A DNA stretch of 64,000 nt. It comes from Luteibacter sp. Sphag1AF. GTDB taxonomy: Bacteria; Pseudomonadota; Gammaproteobacteria; Xanthomonadales; Rhodanobacteraceae. The notes under the pieces were generated by a model. The model was given only the letters and a program-made list of their open reading frames with translations. It was not told where the DNA came from and ran no database searches. The stretch covers positions 434,001-498,000 of the forward strand of contig NZ_JACHYH010000003.1 in assembly GCF_014192715.1 (NCBI RefSeq), given 5' to 3'. The translations under genes and the position numbers were made by a program. Shown piece by piece: positions 61,754 through 64,000 of this stretch (the first letter of the stretch is position 1; each line of letters starts with the position of its first letter).

Positions 61754-62784
61754 CTGCCGCTGCCTGCTCCCTGCGTGCGCTGACGGATAGCCTGCGCAAG
61801 TTGATCCACCGCCATGGCGTATAGCGGGCTGCGGTTATAGGTAGTGATGACGTAGAAATTCTGGAAGGTGAACCAGTACTCATCACCACCGGGGCCATCC
61901 AGGCGCACCAGCGCTGCATCACGGCCGGGCTCCAGGTGTTGCACGGGCGCGTAGCCTTCAGCCATGTAGTGCTCCACCGAAGCGGTGGGGCGGTAGTCCT
62001 TGGGAACGGCGGGCGGCACAGCGCGGGAGTCCGGCTGCGCACGTGCGGCGACCGGGCCACCGGCTTCCCAGCCGTGTTTCGCGAAATAATTGGCAACGCT
62101 TTCGAAGATGTCGGGCATGGAGCCCTTCATGTCGATGCGGCCATCGTGATCGCCATCCACACCGAAGTCGCGGATGCTTGAAGGCATGAACTGACCCCAA
62201 CCCTGCGCGCCGGCGTACGATCCGGTCAGGGTGTCGATGGGACCGCCCAGGTGGTTGTCAGGCAGGATCAGCAGCGCCTTGAGCTGTTCGCGGAAGAACG
62301 GCGCGCGCTTGGGGTAATAGAACGCCAGCGTGGTCAGGGCATCGATGACTTTGTACTTGCCCGTGTTGCGGCCGTAGAACGTTTCCACGCCCACGATGGC
62401 CACGATGTATTCGGGCGGCACGCCATATTTCTTGCCGATGCCATCGAGCAGGGCACGATGTTCGCGGTAAAAATCGGCGCCGGCAGCGATGCGCTGCTCG
62501 GTGAGGAAAATGGGCCGGTAGTCTTTCCACGGCTTGCCTTCCGCCGGACGGCTGATCGCATCCAGAATGCTCTGCTGTTTCTTTGCGGCATCCAGAATGG
62601 CGGTAAGTTGTGCCGGGCTCTTGCCCGTCTCCTTCGCCACCTCCCTGACCAGTTGCGCTTCGCCCGGATGCGTTTCTGCATGGGCGGTGGCAACGAGGAA
62701 CGGGAGGACGAACATCGCGCCGGCAAGGCGGCGAATCCGGTTCGTGGCGGGGCGTGCGCTGCGCGCTTTCATTACATCATCCAT
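61750..62784 (-). CDS. mltB: Membrane-bound lytic murein transglycosylase B
   Basis: A 344-residue transglycosylase of the SLT_2/MltB family that cuts glycan into 1,6-anhydro products. Catalytic Glu lies in IVGVETFYGRNTGKY near residue 140, and SYAGAQGWGQFMPSSIRDFGVDGDHDGRID is the conserved following loop. A signal peptide ends near ATAHA/ET. ATG 62784 is used (ATG 62772 is an alternative). Frame further upstream is antisense to rodA and unsupported. Overlaps rlpA by four bases. Confidence 0.95.
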   Translation of the reverse strand: MDDVMKARSARPATNRIRRLAGAMFVLPFLVATAHAETHPGEAQLVREVAKETGKSPAQLTAILDAAKKQQSILDAISRPAEGKPWKDYRPIFLTEQRIAAGADFYREHRALLDGIGKKYGVPPEYIVAIVGVETFYGRNTGKYKVIDALTTLAFYYPKRAPFFREQLKALLILPDNHLGGPIDTLTGSYAGAQGWGQFMPSSIRDFGVDGDHDGRIDMKGSMPDIFESVANYFAKHGWEAGGPVAARAQPDSRAVPPAVPKDYRPTASVEHYMAEGYAPVQHLEPGRDAALVRLDGPGGDEYWFTFQNFYVITTYNRSPLYAMAVDQLAQAIRQRTQGAGSGR

Positions 62785-62846
62785 GTCCTGAAGCGTAGCA
62801 CGCGATATCGCCCGCGCCCTGCCCGATTCATGGCGCCGTTCAGGCA

Positions 62847-63962
62847 TTACTCGTGCAGCTTTCGATTCGCGTGAATGGACATCAGTACGCCAAACCCTAC
62901 CAGCAACGAGACCGCCGACGTGCCGCCATAACTGACCAGTGGCATGGGTACGCCCACCACCGGCAACATGCCCGCCACCATGCCGCCGTTGACGACCACG
63001 TATACGAAAAAGCTCATGCCGATGGCACCCGCCAGAAGGCGCGAGTACGTGTCGCGCGCGTTCATCGCGATCCACAGGCAGCGGCCGATGATGAACGAGT
63101 ACAGCAACACGATGGCACACACGCCCACCAGTCCGAATTCTTCGGAGAACACGGCGAAGATGAAGTCGGTGGTGTGCTCGGGCAGGAACTCCAGACGCGA
63201 CTGGGTGCCCTGCCCCCAGCCCTTCCCGAACGCGCCGCCTGAGCCGACGGCGATCTTCGACTGAATGATGTGCCAGCCATTGCCAAGCGGATCGGATTCC
63301 GGATCAAGCAGGGTACGCACGCGGTTGCGCTGATACTCGTGGAGGAAATTCCACGCCACGGGAATCACGGCTGCCACCGCACCGACCAGGGCGCCAATGC
63401 GCCACCATGCCATGCCGGAGAGGAACAGCGCGAACGCGCCTGCGCCCGTGACCAGCAACGCGGTGCCAAGGTCGGGCTGCTCGGCGATGAGACCGGCCGG
63501 CACCGCGATCAGCAGGCCGACCACGATGATGTCTTTCCAGCGCGGGGGCAGCTGACGCGGATGCAGATACCAGGCCACCATCATCGGCATGGTCAGTTTC
63601 AGAAGCTCGGACGGCTGAAAGCGCATGAAACCCACGTCCAGCCAGCGATAAGAGCCGCGCCCCTCACCGAGGACGGCCACCACCACGAGCAATGCGGTGC
63701 TTCCCGCGTAGAGCCACGGCGTCCACGAGCGCAGCACAGGCGGTGGGATACGCGAAATCACGGCCAGCAGGATGCCGCCCAGCACGAAGCGCGCGGCCTG
63801 CCCGCCCACCAGCGCCATGTTGCCGTTGCCCGCGCTGTACAGCGTGGCCAGGCCGACGCAGCCCAGGATGAACAGCGCCAGCAGCAACGGCAGGTCCAGG
63901 CGCGGCCGCTTCAGGAGACGCAGGCCGAACCGGCGCAGGCGCGCGGGAATCGAGGCAATCAT
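62847..63962 (-). CDS. rodA: Rod shape-determining protein RodA (SEDS glycosyltransferase)
   Basis: A 371-residue integral membrane peptidoglycan polymerase with about 10 TM helices, acting with PBP2 in elongation. Signature stretches include YRWLDVGFMRFQPSELLKL, QPDLGTALL, the acidic loop LDPESDPLGNGWHIIQSKIAVGSGG, and EHTTDFIFAVFSEEFGL. The ATG overlaps the stop of the upstream gene (ATGA). The order mrdA-rodA-mltB-rlpA-dacA is the standard elongasome cluster. Confidence 0.97.
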   Translation of the reverse strand: MIASIPARLRRFGLRLLKRPRLDLPLLLALFILGCVGLATLYSAGNGNMALVGGQAARFVLGGILLAVISRIPPPVLRSWTPWLYAGSTALLVVVAVLGEGRGSYRWLDVGFMRFQPSELLKLTMPMMVAWYLHPRQLPPRWKDIIVVGLLIAVPAGLIAEQPDLGTALLVTGAGAFALFLSGMAWWRIGALVGAVAAVIPVAWNFLHEYQRNRVRTLLDPESDPLGNGWHIIQSKIAVGSGGAFGKGWGQGTQSRLEFLPEHTTDFIFAVFSEEFGLVGVCAIVLLYSFIIGRCLWIAMNARDTYSRLLAGAIGMSFFVYVVVNGGMVAGMLPVVGVPMPLVSYGGTSAVSLLVGFGVLMSIHANRKLHE

Positions 63963-64000
63963 GGCGTGTCTCCGTTGGGCGTTCCGTCGTCCACTGGTGC
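63959..64000 (-). CDS. mrdA: Probable mrdA (PBP2), last 13 codons, cut by window edge
   Basis: An open frame from the window edge encodes APVDDGTPNGDTP and ends in a TGA that overlaps the rodA start. Position directly before rodA, plus the Asp/Gly/Pro-rich tail common at PBP2 ends, make it PBP2. Sequence alone is too short to prove it. Confidence 0.6.
   Translation of the reverse strand, partial: APVDDGTPNGDTP

Overview
The window is about 64 kb of high-GC, gene-dense bacterial chromosome. Gene content points to a gammaproteobacterium of the Xanthomonadales, most like Rhodanobacteraceae such as Luteibacter or Dyella. The reasons are an RpfC-like hybrid kinase, a split class II ribonucleotide reductase, a pseudomonad-type REP/RAYT locus, many exported peptidases and glycosidases, and the order mrdA-rodA-mltB-rlpA-dacA-ybeD-lipB-lipA. 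The lineage is inferred from protein resemblance; no rRNA or tRNA gene was recognised.

Layout. 1-13 kb: the end of an M13 peptidase, an oxidoreductase-like small protein, a GH31 glycosidase, an RpfC-like hybrid kinase, a DUF2167 protein, a GGDEF and a GGDEF-EAL protein, a 50-residue membrane protein and two tandem glutaminyl cyclases. 13-22 kb: M1 aminopeptidase, CycA-type permease, a membrane-anchored Mrr-like nuclease, an NTF2-like protein, a LytS/LytTR two-component pair and a PH-domain membrane protein. 22.3-25.6 kb: an accessory-looking block with a HARE-HTH-like/HNH endonuclease diverging from a NERD-UvrD helicase. 25.6-30 kb: nrdJa and nrdJb separated by a histone H1-like gene, with a tandem pair of probable NrdR boxes upstream. 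30-36 kb: a DegP/DegQ protease, a phosphate-binding-like protein fused to LysM, a HAD hydrolase, an M17 aminopeptidase and two small proteins.

36-41.4 kb, minus strand: one likely transcription unit of a response regulator, a histidine kinase of the 'dedicated sortase system' type, trpE, and an exported chorismate-lyase-like protein whose start overlaps the trpE stop. 41.5-50 kb: a 35-residue membrane protein, rpe, djlA, a cytochrome c, purC, small membrane proteins including a DUF2061 gene behind a promoter/Fur box, an agarase-like glycosidase, an amino-acid permease and a RAYT transposase flanked by REP hairpins. 50-64 kb, minus strand: lpdA and aceF of pyruvate dehydrogenase (no aceE here), mscS, prc, lipA, lipB, ybeD and the cell-wall elongation genes dacA, rlpA, mltB and rodA, plus the last 13 codons of probable mrdA.

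The least ordinary items are the HNH/NERD-helicase pair, the kinase-regulator-trpE-UbiC-like unit, the nrdJ locus with its inserted histone-like gene and NrdR sites, the membrane-tethered Mrr nuclease and the binding-protein/LysM fusion. None is proven here to be a new system. Each is given with the test that would decide it.
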